From: Pseudobutyrivibrio sp. 49
Lineage (GTDB): Bacteria; Bacillota; Clostridia; Lachnospirales; Lachnospiraceae
Length of the DNA stretch: 64,000 nt
NCBI RefSeq assembly: GCF_900100545.1
Contig: NZ_FNDP01000002.1
Coordinates: forward strand, 124,001 to 188,000
Direction: 5' to 3'
The notes beneath the pieces were generated by a model. That model was not told where the DNA came from, made no database searches, and saw only the letters and a list, made by a program, of their open reading frames with translations. Below are positions 34,552-43,137 of the stretch, piece after piece; positions within the stretch are counted from its first letter, which is position 1, and every line of letters begins with the position of its first letter. The position numbers and the translations under genes are program-made.

Positions 34552-35684
34552 ATTTCTGAAGGCAAATATTTTCTGATGTCACCGGTCATATCGCTCATGA
34601 TAAAGTAGCCATATCTGGTGGAGCTGTCAGTAATCTCTCCCTCCAGGCTATCCATTATCTCGTGTTCTATTACAGCTTCCGGCATCTCGCTCATAGCTGC
34701 ATCCATAATGTCCTTGTCTTCCTGACTAAAGACATATCTGATGATGGCATATCCCCTTTTAGTAGGAGTAACCTCTGGCTTCTGACCAAGAGCAATATCT
34801 ATTACCGCCTTTACGAAATCCACTCCTGTGGAAAGTTCTACAAGGCTGCTTCCGATACAGTCGCCACCCATTCTGCCGCCGATTTCGATAATACGAATAT
34901 TTCCGTCCTTATCAATCTTTAGCTCAGAGTGTGATGCACTGTTTTTAATCTCAAGACTATCCAGCGCATGGAACACTGTATTCTTTACCTTTTCAGCCAT
35001 TTCAGGTGTAAGGCTTGCTGGCTCGCTGTGAGCCGTCTCGATAAAATGAGGAGCCCCTGTTGTGTACTTTCTTGTGATAGCAAGCAGAGTATGCTCGCCC
35101 TTGTAGCTGACGCACTCGATACTATATTCAATGCCTGTAGCAAATTCTTCTATCAAAGCTGCCTTTTCAAAGCCAACTTCCTTGGCAGCCTCGATAGCTG
35201 CATCAAGCTCTGCAGGATTATCCACTCTTGTGATGCCTCGGCTACCTGAACGATCCAAAGGCTTTATAATTACTGGATACTGGAAATCTACCCCCTGGTA
35301 ATCCTCTTTATTCTGTACCTTTACGCATTTTGGAGAAGGGTCTCCATTCGCTTCGAAGGCTGCTCGCATAGCCCATTTGTTAGTGGACTTTTCCGTGCAC
35401 TCAAGACTGTTTCCCGCCAAGCCCATGTGGTGTGCTACATAATTCACTGGGACTGTAGCAAGGTCGGATGCGATGGTACAAATGCCATCGATACCAATCT
35501 CCTGACACTTTTCTAAAATCTGTTCCTTTTCAACAATACTTATGGGATAAAAGTAATCTGCAAGAGTCTCGCCAACATCACCAGCTGCCCACGCAAATAC
35601 ATGTGTCTCATATCCCAGGTCTTTCGCTTTATTAATCAAAGGTACCTGCAAGTACGAAGCACCTATGATTGCTAATTTCTTCAA
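34548..35684 (-). CDS. ATP-grasp ligase of unknown substrate (378 aa)
   Basis: ATP-grasp enzyme (carbamoyl-phosphate-synthase-like / PurK-like superfamily) forming an amide or acyl-phosphate bond. Three domains: a Rossmann-like N-terminus KKLAIIGASYLQVPLI, then an ATP-binding lysine K141 in PVIIKPLDRSGSRG, and metal ligands E254 (SHSELKID) and E267 in IRIIEIGGRMGGDCIGSSLV. All core residues are present. It lies between a GtrB-like gene and wecE, so it may attach an amino acid or carboxylate to a 4-amino sugar (inference). Start is TTG at 35684 with AGAGGTAG. Purine or biotin roles are unlikely from context. Confidence 0.75.
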   Translation of the reverse strand: MKKLAIIGASYLQVPLINKAKDLGYETHVFAWAAGDVGETLADYFYPISIVEKEQILEKCQEIGIDGICTIASDLATVPVNYVAHHMGLAGNSLECTEKSTNKWAMRAAFEANGDPSPKCVKVQNKEDYQGVDFQYPVIIKPLDRSGSRGITRVDNPAELDAAIEAAKEVGFEKAALIEEFATGIEYSIECVSYKGEHTLLAITRKYTTGAPHFIETAHSEPASLTPEMAEKVKNTVFHALDSLEIKNSASHSELKIDKDGNIRIIEIGGRMGGDCIGSSLVELSTGVDFVKAVIDIALGQKPEVTPTKRGYAIIRYVFSQEDKDIMDAAMSEMPEAVIEHEIMDSLEGEITDSSTRYGYFIMSDMTGDIRKYLPSEI

Positions 35685-35690
35685 TTAATT

Positions 35691-36623
35691 CTACCTCTCT
35701 TCGCTGTCATCATTCAGAATCTGTCTGATAACAAACTTTGGTCTGTCCTTTGTCTGGACAAATATATTGCCCACGTAGATACCAACCATTCCTATAGTCA
35801 TGATAGTAAGTCCTCCAATCAGAAAATTGGAAGCAACTATACTAGACCAGCCTGGATCCACATCTGCAATAAAATACTGAATCACAATTAAAATTATAGC
35901 AATAAACGACAGTAATGTCATTCCAAAGCCTAAGCCCACCACCAGTCGTAACATTTTATCAGACTGTGAAGTAAGAAGCTCGATGGCAAGATTAACCTTT
36001 TTCTGAAAGGTGTAGGAGCTTTCGCCCTCGAATCTTGCATTGTGCTCTACATCAATAGCTGTAGTTCTAAAGCCCAGCCATTTGATATACATTACGTAAT
36101 CACGATACTGCTCTGGCATAGCACAATATTCTTTGATTACCTTTTTGTTTACTACTGAGAAGTTACATAAGGCTCCATCATAGGTACCGTCAGTAGCAAA
36201 ATTATAAACCTTATAGAAACGGCTAGCCCAGAAAAGCTTTATCTTTGAATCCTGTCTGTCAGCTCTTCTAGCGAAGACAACATCATAGCCTTCCTGCGCT
36301 TTTGCATATAATCTAGGGATTTCTTCTGGTCTGTCCTGCAGATCGCAGTCCATAACGATAACCCATTCACCAGTACAGTGATTAAGTCCTGCAAGGATGG
36401 CATTCTGCTGACCAAAGTTACGCGAAAGCTCAATTCCCTTAACGTGAGAATCCTTTGCGCATAATTCCTCGATTACTTCCCATGAATTCTCTGGACAATT
36501 ATCATTTACAAGAACGATCTCGTACTCAGTTGTCATGGCAGAGAAAGTCTCTGTCAATCTTCTATGTAATTCTGGAAGTGCAGCTCTACAGCCATACACA
36601 GGTATTACTGCTGAAAATAGCAT
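35691..36623 (-). CDS. GtrB/CsbB-like polyprenyl-phosphate glycosyltransferase (310 aa)
   Basis: GT2 with C-terminal membrane hairpin: LFSAVIPVYGCRAALPELHR, VLVNDNCPENSWEV, NFGQQNAILAGLNHCTGEWV and the metal motif MDCDLQDRPEEIPRL near residue 92. SSYTFQKKVNLAIELL precedes two helices (about residues 230-290) ending MVGIYVGNIFVQT. This is the layout of CsbB, which makes undecaprenyl-phosphate GlcNAc in Bacillus. It lies directly after three membrane transferase-like genes (36639-41957), including a YfhO-family protein. Sugar unknown. ATG follows GAGGAAATGAA. Confidence 0.9.
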   Translation of the reverse strand: MLFSAVIPVYGCRAALPELHRRLTETFSAMTTEYEIVLVNDNCPENSWEVIEELCAKDSHVKGIELSRNFGQQNAILAGLNHCTGEWVIVMDCDLQDRPEEIPRLYAKAQEGYDVVFARRADRQDSKIKLFWASRFYKVYNFATDGTYDGALCNFSVVNKKVIKEYCAMPEQYRDYVMYIKWLGFRTTAIDVEHNARFEGESSYTFQKKVNLAIELLTSQSDKMLRLVVGLGFGMTLLSFIAIILIVIQYFIADVDPGWSSIVASNFLIGGLTIMTIGMVGIYVGNIFVQTKDRPKFVIRQILNDDSEER

Positions 36624-36638
36624 TTCATTTCCTCTTTT

Positions 36639-38105
36639 CTATCTCAATTTATATACTACAGTATCATTAAACGAATATATTTTCTCACAAGATTGCTCCT
36701 GTAAAAATCTTTCAATATCGTCATCTACTCTAACTGCTACATATTTAGATGATAGCTCATCAAAATTATCTTTTATATATTCATTAAGGCAAAAGTTAAT
36801 TCCCATTCCTGCTGGAAGTGCCATCATATCCTGATGATTTACTGTTCTGGAATAAATCACTGTGTTATCCCATTCATCCTCAGCTATCGGCATCAGCTCT
36901 GAAAGTTCCTTCTGAGCTGTGAGATATAGTGTTTCTCTTTCGCCATTAGCATCAATGGACAGTTGCTTAAAGAAGCTTTCTCCATCCAGCCAGAATAATA
37001 ATGCTATCACTATTACAAATGAAATACAAACTGGCTTTTTATCTTCATATAGAGGCATAAGCATTAATGCCGTGATGGTCAGCGACATCAACTGTCTCGA
37101 GCCTTCCTTAGCATTATAAAGAACAAACATGGATGCAAGCACGATTAATAATGCTGCTGCAACAGAAATAAACATAGCATTCTTATTCCTTATACCCTTT
37201 ACCAAGGTCCATACCATAATAGCAATATAACCAATATACCAGCAGCCTCTCATGGACTGAAGCTTTACCGCCTCAACCATGTATTTCAGTGCTTCTATTA
37301 CACCTAGTATACCGCTCTTTATTAATGACTTTATGCTAAATAATGCTTCGCCGCTAATATCTCCTCCAGCCATATATGGAGCCTCCAGATATTTAGCTAA
37401 AAGAATAAAGCCTATTAAAGCAACAAACATTAAGATTATCTGGATAAGCCATTTCTGCCATTCAAACTTCTTGTCAGCCTTTATAAACATGGCCACCAAA
37501 ATCAACACACCAAATATTCCATAAAAGCCTCTAAGCAAGGTAAGCCATATCATCATTATATCGCAAATGACCAGCCATACTAACTTAGAATCCTTTTCAA
37601 AAAACTTAATGAATGAAATTGCAAACAGTACTACTGACACAGAAATAAATGCTTCTGGTGTTGTCGAAAAAATATATCTGCTTGCACTTAGGTATGCAAT
37701 AAACGATAACGAAATTATAATCTGCTGATTTAGGGTTGGCTTTAATACTATAGCAAAAAAGCCAAATACTAAAATCCATAAACAAAGATTAAATATAACT
37801 GGAGTTCCAAAGTGCCAACCAAATACTTTGCCTACCAAATAATATGGAATCAGGTTTGCTGGTGTCCATCCACCAAAATTTCCGTATACTGAGTGGCTCT
37901 CGTTATATCCAAAGAAGCCCTGTGGAGTGCCAAAATGTACCATACCTTCGATTTGCTTATAGTACATTGGCTCATCATTCCAATTTGTAGTTGCCAGTGA
38001 AAAATCCCATGGTGCAATTCCCTGACTCAAAAGCAATAACAAGCATCCTACTATAGGAGTCATTACAGCAATCAGGAAAACCCATATTTTTTTCTTATCA
38101 CTCAT
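36639..38105 (-). CDS. Multi-membrane GT-C-like protein (488 aa)
   Basis: About 10-11 spans. The first extracytoplasmic loop (about residues 30-80) reads TTNWNDEPMYYKQIEGMVHF, with a D-E pair, and continues QGFFGYNESHSVYGNFGGWT, resembling the catalytic first loop of GT-C enzymes. The C-terminal ~110 residues are soluble. Its stop is 15 bases before the GtrB-like start, so donor and transferase are likely coupled. The ATG overlaps the previous stop by one base. An A7 run lies in codons 4-7 (T7 at 38087-38093). Not assignable to a named family. Confidence 0.65.
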   Translation of the reverse strand: MSDKKKIWVFLIAVMTPIVGCLLLLLSQGIAPWDFSLATTNWNDEPMYYKQIEGMVHFGTPQGFFGYNESHSVYGNFGGWTPANLIPYYLVGKVFGWHFGTPVIFNLCLWILVFGFFAIVLKPTLNQQIIISLSFIAYLSASRYIFSTTPEAFISVSVVLFAISFIKFFEKDSKLVWLVICDIMMIWLTLLRGFYGIFGVLILVAMFIKADKKFEWQKWLIQIILMFVALIGFILLAKYLEAPYMAGGDISGEALFSIKSLIKSGILGVIEALKYMVEAVKLQSMRGCWYIGYIAIMVWTLVKGIRNKNAMFISVAAALLIVLASMFVLYNAKEGSRQLMSLTITALMLMPLYEDKKPVCISFVIVIALLFWLDGESFFKQLSIDANGERETLYLTAQKELSELMPIAEDEWDNTVIYSRTVNHQDMMALPAGMGINFCLNEYIKDNFDELSSKYVAVRVDDDIERFLQEQSCEKIYSFNDTVVYKLR

Positions 38106-39697
38106 TAATTCGCTTCACCCATTTTAACAATTACTTTATTATCGATTATAGCTATGCTTCCCTCATTAGGATATGTAGGCATAGCCTGTACCTGTGGCAG
38201 GCTGGTAATCTCTTCCATATCCTCCATTACCATCTTCTCATTTCCGATACCGAGATGATCTCGGGCGAACTGAATATTCACACCGTAGTTAAGCATCTCT
38301 TCCAAGGAATTATAATACTTTTCTAACTGAATACCATCAAGCTCTTCTTTTCTGGCAACTTCATTGATAGTCTCGTCAGCAATGTTATTAAATCCTACAA
38401 ACACAATCTCCATATCATCAGAAAAACCATCTGTAGCTTTAATGTTTGCAAGAAGTGCTGTCATGTAAACCACTGCCTGCTCCTGGAAGATGGCAGCCTT
38501 GTTGTAAGCTGCATTATCGAGATATACGTATCCGATAGTTACCACTGATGTGCAGAAAATCAAAAGTAAAGATGTGCACTGTGCTGCTTTGTTTACTAGT
38601 GCGTTCTCAAAGCCTTCAAATCTTTCTATGAGAATCAGCGGAATAATAAATACAAACACTTCTGCATAAATCATGAGTGTAGTAACTGCAAACATATCAC
38701 TGGTAGATAAGAGATATACCACCATCATGGCTACAGGAATAAGCGCTACGCCCACGATTGAAGAAAGCTTCACTGCAAGCTTTGCCTGCGACTTGATAAG
38801 AAGCATTACTATCATAACAACTGCTATTACGAAGATTAATAGTGAAAGCATTCTAAGGTATCTAAGTGCATTGATACCTTCCATTCTAAAGGTAAGGAAA
38901 TTCTTAATGGCATTAACAAATACCTTTGGAAACTTTGCAAGATTATATGGCTCTGTCCAGCCCTTATAGTCGTTAGGTGTAATATTCTTCACCTTAATAA
39001 ATATCTTTGAGATTACGGCCCAGATTCCAAGTCCTAAACCAAGTTCTACTAAAGATGATACGCCTGCTATAGCATATGCTACTACAGATTCTGTCTTACC
39101 ATCGATTACATCCAGCAACATCTTTACAAGGAATAATGTTACCACAACTCCCAAATATGCCTGATAAATACTAAGTGTAAGAGCCAGCCAAAGGGAACTG
39201 ATTATAAGGCGCTTTACTGATAATTCCTTTGTAAGCACCCTTGCAGCCTGGAAAGCGAAAATCAATCCAAGGAAATATGGCCAGCTTGTAAACATAAAAG
39301 AAAAAACACTTGTAACCATTGGGAATACCACCATGAGACCGCCAATAATTACTGCCACAAGCTTTGATTTCACCTCGAATATATCCATGAGAAGCATGGC
39401 TGCAACTCCAATGAATACAATGGACATAAATCCATTAAACAATGGAAGTGAAAAAGTCTTTGTGCTTAATACCATAAGTTTATAAAGAATTCCAAGCCCC
39501 CATCTGTTTACCTCATATGAGGCGCCAAGATCAAAAAGACAATGGCTGTTATCATGAACTGAAAGTCTGTTGGTCAATACAAAGCCATGAGCTAATAATC
39601 CAAAGATTATTGCAGAAAAGAATGTAAACTTCTGTGACTCTGTTAATCGACCAATGAATTCCTTAATTTTTAATTCGATGGTATTTGTTACGCTCAT
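38105..39697 (-). CDS. GtrII-like (Glucos_trans_II) membrane glycosyltransferase (530 aa)
   Basis: Polytopic protein paralogous to 26101-27639. N-terminal SQKFTFFSAIIFGLLAHGFV, then NRLSVHDNSHCLFDLGASYE and the VNRWGLGIL motif (the GRW-like signature). The C-terminal soluble part ends SIAIIDNKVIVKMGEAN, matching the paralogue's tail. GtrII proteins add a glucosyl or similar residue from undecaprenyl phosphate to an extracytoplasmic glycan. It lies between the YfhO protein and a GT-C-like gene. ATG follows AAGGGATAATAAG. Confidence 0.8.
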   Translation of the reverse strand: MSVTNTIELKIKEFIGRLTESQKFTFFSAIIFGLLAHGFVLTNRLSVHDNSHCLFDLGASYEVNRWGLGILYKLMVLSTKTFSLPLFNGFMSIVFIGVAAMLLMDIFEVKSKLVAVIIGGLMVVFPMVTSVFSFMFTSWPYFLGLIFAFQAARVLTKELSVKRLIISSLWLALTLSIYQAYLGVVVTLFLVKMLLDVIDGKTESVVAYAIAGVSSLVELGLGLGIWAVISKIFIKVKNITPNDYKGWTEPYNLAKFPKVFVNAIKNFLTFRMEGINALRYLRMLSLLIFVIAVVMIVMLLIKSQAKLAVKLSSIVGVALIPVAMMVVYLLSTSDMFAVTTLMIYAEVFVFIIPLILIERFEGFENALVNKAAQCTSLLLIFCTSVVTIGYVYLDNAAYNKAAIFQEQAVVYMTALLANIKATDGFSDDMEIVFVGFNNIADETINEVARKEELDGIQLEKYYNSLEEMLNYGVNIQFARDHLGIGNEKMVMEDMEEITSLPQVQAMPTYPNEGSIAIIDNKVIVKMGEAN

Positions 39698-39701
39698 CTT
39701 A

Positions 39702-41957
39702 TTATCCCTTCTTACGCCTGAAAATGATGATCATTCCGATAAATGCTACCCAACCTACTGTTGCAATCACAAGTCCCAGCTTTAATCCTGGAGTGCAATA
39801 GCTAAATTCTACATTATGATTTCCTGATGGCATCTTTATAAGCATCATTCCACCAGATTTTATAATGGAAGTCTCTGTTCCATCTACTGTGGCTGTCCAG
39901 CCCTCATCATATGGAACACTGAAATATACGTATGTGTCCTTATCATAGCCTGTGACACATTTCATTCCATGACCATCCTTGGTAAATCCAAGAACTGAGC
40001 CATAAGTGTTTTCTACAACATAGTCATCAATAGATTTATCAAAATCTATGTCAGTAGCTTTTGTTTCTGTTAAATCAGCCTTTATATCAGCTGTAATATC
40101 TTCCTCTGCCAGCACTGCGCTATCCATAAGCGCAATTGCACGCTGATTTACTGGAAGGCTCTTTAATTCATCTAATGTAATGTAGGAATCTACCGCAAAG
40201 CCGATAGGACAGGCTCCTGTCTCCATAAGATATGCCTTGCCTAAATCTGTGTCGTACTCAGCCACTACTGTTCCAGCACTTTCCTCATACATAAGGTAGT
40301 ATTTTCCACCAAGTAAAGCTGCCAGGCCTGGAATATCGTTCTTTGGCATTCCCGCCACATTGTGATAGTAATCAAAAAGATCCTCAAATTCTATAATGCT
40401 GTTTGCATTTGTGGAAGTCTGATTGGTGAAGCCTGCTACATGAGCCTCCATACTAATCAGATTCATAGTATTGTTAAGTCGGTACTGCTGGCTAGGTAAT
40501 TCCAGCTCCTTTGCAATATCATACTTTTGCTTGTAAGCCTGATAGCCCATCCAGTCGCAGGTCTTATATATGTATGTGGTGCATAGCATAAGACCAAGAG
40601 AAAACATGCAAACATTCGTAAATACGGTTTTATAATAGTCTGCTGACTTAGCTACAATCTTATAAGTTGCTATGGCTCCGATTATTGCCAGAGCTACAAA
40701 TGCATAAAACCTTATAGGAAGACGAATCCATTCGTTGTCCTGCACCTTCAACGCATTAAGAATATTTATTATTACTACATATGCCGCTATAGCGATAATA
40801 TATATCCTTGTACCAAGCTTTGTAGCCTTAACCTCTGGCTCCTCAAGCATTTTTACAGATGCAAGTACCACCATAAGGCTGAACATATACCACCATCTCA
40901 TCTGTGCCGCACTGTACAGATAGAATAAATCACTGAGAAGTGGAATAAAGCTGGCTATGGTACAAAATACTATAATTTTAGAAAGCCAGTCTCTTATTCT
41001 AATTACATATGCTATTACTAATACAAGGCCTAAAAGCGGCATGTACATTCCATGGCTGGAGAAATTCTGCTCTGAGATAACACTCTGAGATGTCATGGTC
41101 TCCACAGGAAGCAACAGGCTCTTTAGGATATACATATAATCTGCAAGAGTAGTGTGAAGCATGGCGATAATGCCTGCAAACTGGCCAGTTCTAGGATTTC
41201 CAGTAACATACATTATGTTTGGAATAAACATAAATGCAGCCATGGCCACACCCAGTATGCCACAGCCCACACATTTCACTACATCTATTAAAAGTGTCTT
41301 GATATCTCGGCTTGCAAATCTAAAGAGATAATAAATCACAAGAAAAACTACTTCTCCAATGAAGAAGAAATAATTGATAAAGCAGTTTAAAAATATCGTA
41401 AATACGAAAAATCTACAGTCGTTCTTTTCCTTAAAGATTTCTAGGCCAATCAGCATCAATGGGAAGAAGATGATGGCATCATGGAAATGATAGAACAACA
41501 TGTTAATTAGTGAGAAGCCTGAAAATGCATAAAGCACTGAGCCAAGTACTGCCCACTTGCTATCGTTAACAAATCTTCTCAGATACAAGCATGAGGTCAC
41601 ACCTGCAAAGGCGAACTTGAGCATGAATAACCAGCCTACGATGTATGGGAATACATTTGCTGGAAACAGCATGCTAAACCAAAAGAAAGGACCACCAAGC
41701 TCATAGAAGCTGTAGGCCTGGATGGTAGAGGTACCTAAATCCACATCCCAACTAAAACCGCTAAAACCCCCGTCTATCAGGGCGTTGTGTAATCCGATTG
41801 TAAATGGAATCTGCTGATCATTAAAATCATTTGTTAACACAAAAAAACCCTTGCCCTTTATTACCAGTGGTAATAAAGCAAGGCAAGCTATTATAAAACA
41901 TATGATAAATGATTGGACATAATCTCGCTTAATCCATTCTTTTGCTCTAGTATTCAT
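39702..41957 (-). CDS. YfhO-family membrane protein (751 aa)
   Basis: Large polytopic protein of the bacterial YfhO (PF09586-type) family: N-terminal loop VLTNDFNDQQIPFTIGLHNA, then YSFYELGGPFFWFSMLFPAN and SVLYAFSGFSLINMLFYHFH, all characteristic. Roughly 12 spans and a soluble C-terminal domain with PYDEGWTATVDGTETSIIKS, ending in a last helix. In Bacillus and Listeria, YfhO works with CsbB and GtcA/GtrA to glycosylate lipoteichoic acid. Here a CsbB-like synthase lies 3 kb to the left and a GtrA domain occurs at 53.4 kb. ATG follows AAGGATTAAATA. Acceptor unknown. Confidence 0.88.
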   Translation of the reverse strand: MNTRAKEWIKRDYVQSFIICFIIACLALLPLVIKGKGFFVLTNDFNDQQIPFTIGLHNALIDGGFSGFSWDVDLGTSTIQAYSFYELGGPFFWFSMLFPANVFPYIVGWLFMLKFAFAGVTSCLYLRRFVNDSKWAVLGSVLYAFSGFSLINMLFYHFHDAIIFFPLMLIGLEIFKEKNDCRFFVFTIFLNCFINYFFFIGEVVFLVIYYLFRFASRDIKTLLIDVVKCVGCGILGVAMAAFMFIPNIMYVTGNPRTGQFAGIIAMLHTTLADYMYILKSLLLPVETMTSQSVISEQNFSSHGMYMPLLGLVLVIAYVIRIRDWLSKIIVFCTIASFIPLLSDLFYLYSAAQMRWWYMFSLMVVLASVKMLEEPEVKATKLGTRIYIIAIAAYVVIINILNALKVQDNEWIRLPIRFYAFVALAIIGAIATYKIVAKSADYYKTVFTNVCMFSLGLMLCTTYIYKTCDWMGYQAYKQKYDIAKELELPSQQYRLNNTMNLISMEAHVAGFTNQTSTNANSIIEFEDLFDYYHNVAGMPKNDIPGLAALLGGKYYLMYEESAGTVVAEYDTDLGKAYLMETGACPIGFAVDSYITLDELKSLPVNQRAIALMDSAVLAEEDITADIKADLTETKATDIDFDKSIDDYVVENTYGSVLGFTKDGHGMKCVTGYDKDTYVYFSVPYDEGWTATVDGTETSIIKSGGMMLIKMPSGNHNVEFSYCTPGLKLGLVIATVGWVAFIGMIIIFRRKKG

Positions 41958-41967
41958 TATTTAATCC

Positions 41968-43137
41968 TTATATTAATCCCATGCTCTGATTAGCAATCTG
42001 ACTGTAAGAGAAGGCTTTCATTCCCTTAGTTTCTGCTATCTGCTTCATGTTATTGTATTCTTCAGGTGAATTGAGGACCGAAGTGATAACCTTTTCCAAT
42101 TCCTCTTCTGTATCCTCATAAAGGAACTTCACATTTCCGCCCAAATCTACATGAGTAGTTCCGTTCCAATATTTACAAATCATTGGCTTTCCAATACCAA
42201 CTACCTGCTCCCAGAATACTGAATGTCTACCTGGGAACACTACCAAATCAGCACTGCCATAATACTCCAATGTCCTGTTGGAATCAATCCAACCGATGTA
42301 CTGACAATTATCGCTGCACTGCTCCTGCACAGCGTCCTTCAGCTCATCCACTACAGAACCAAATACGATAAGCTTAATCTTTGGATTGGCTAGCTTATTG
42401 ATAGTCTTCATAAGAGTTACTGTCTGTCGCTTAGCCATATCTATCTTGCCGCCAGTGATGATAAGAATATCATCCTCGGCGATACCGTACTGCTTTCTGA
42501 TTTCTAATCGGGTCTCTGGTGCCAGTGCCTTGGGCACCTCGTCATCATCTACCCCCATTACCAAAAGCTCCAGCTTTTCTGCAGGGAGACCGTAAACCTC
42601 TCTAAGGAAATCTACTCTGGCTGGCATAACCCCATAAAACTTTGTAGTGTATGGAATGAGCTTTTTAGCATAGTGCTTCCATACTATTTTATGGAGTATA
42701 TTTTTTGAAATCCAATTAGTAGCAGAATTAGAAAAATCTGCATGATTATCGGCGTATAAGACAACTTCAGGATGCTTTTTCACATAGTCAACTACTACTG
42801 TAATGTCCTGAAAGCTAACGCTGTGAAGAAAAAGAATATCTGGCTGCTCTTTTTCAAGGGTCTCTGCCAAGCCTACGAATCTTTTTAGCTTCTTAGTAAA
42901 TTCATCCTTTCCTTTCATGGAAAGGCGGATAACCTTTACTCCATCTGCATTAACGTACTCATTTCTATCATCCCAGACTACATTACCCTTATCATCATTA
43001 ATCCAATGGGAAGTGATATCTGTGACCTCCATTCCCATTTTTTTGTGATATTTGGTAAGAAGCTGGTCTTGATAAGACCAGCCATCTGTGAATAAACTAT
43101 TTAAACTTATGTGTACGATTTTTTTATTAGTATCCAT
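41968..43137 (-). CDS. Glycosyltransferase family 4 (GT-B, 389 aa)
   Basis: GT-B enzyme related to 62644-63807. N-terminus KKIVHISLNSLFTDGWSYQD, middle LFLHSVSFQDITVVVDYVKK and YADNHADFSNSAT. Donor domain has LIITGGKIDMAKRQTVTLMK, then ADLVVFPGRHSVFWEQVVGI, the EX7E-type region (with E at the first position and no clear second). A cytoplasmic repeat-unit transferase is the likely role. The ATG lies inside the end of the preceding gene and follows AGGAGTAAA. An A7 run lies at codons 4-6. Confidence 0.85.
   Translation of the reverse strand: MDTNKKIVHISLNSLFTDGWSYQDQLLTKYHKKMGMEVTDITSHWINDDKGNVVWDDRNEYVNADGVKVIRLSMKGKDEFTKKLKRFVGLAETLEKEQPDILFLHSVSFQDITVVVDYVKKHPEVVLYADNHADFSNSATNWISKNILHKIVWKHYAKKLIPYTTKFYGVMPARVDFLREVYGLPAEKLELLVMGVDDDEVPKALAPETRLEIRKQYGIAEDDILIITGGKIDMAKRQTVTLMKTINKLANPKIKLIVFGSVVDELKDAVQEQCSDNCQYIGWIDSNRTLEYYGSADLVVFPGRHSVFWEQVVGIGKPMICKYWNGTTHVDLGGNVKFLYEDTEEELEKVITSVLNSPEEYNNMKQIAETKGMKAFSYSQIANQSMGLI

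Noticed and set aside
34548-35684. Reading the ATP-grasp gene as carbamoyl-phosphate synthase or a biotin carboxylase
   Set aside because: Single ATP-grasp unit of 378 residues with no partner domains, inside a glycan locus.
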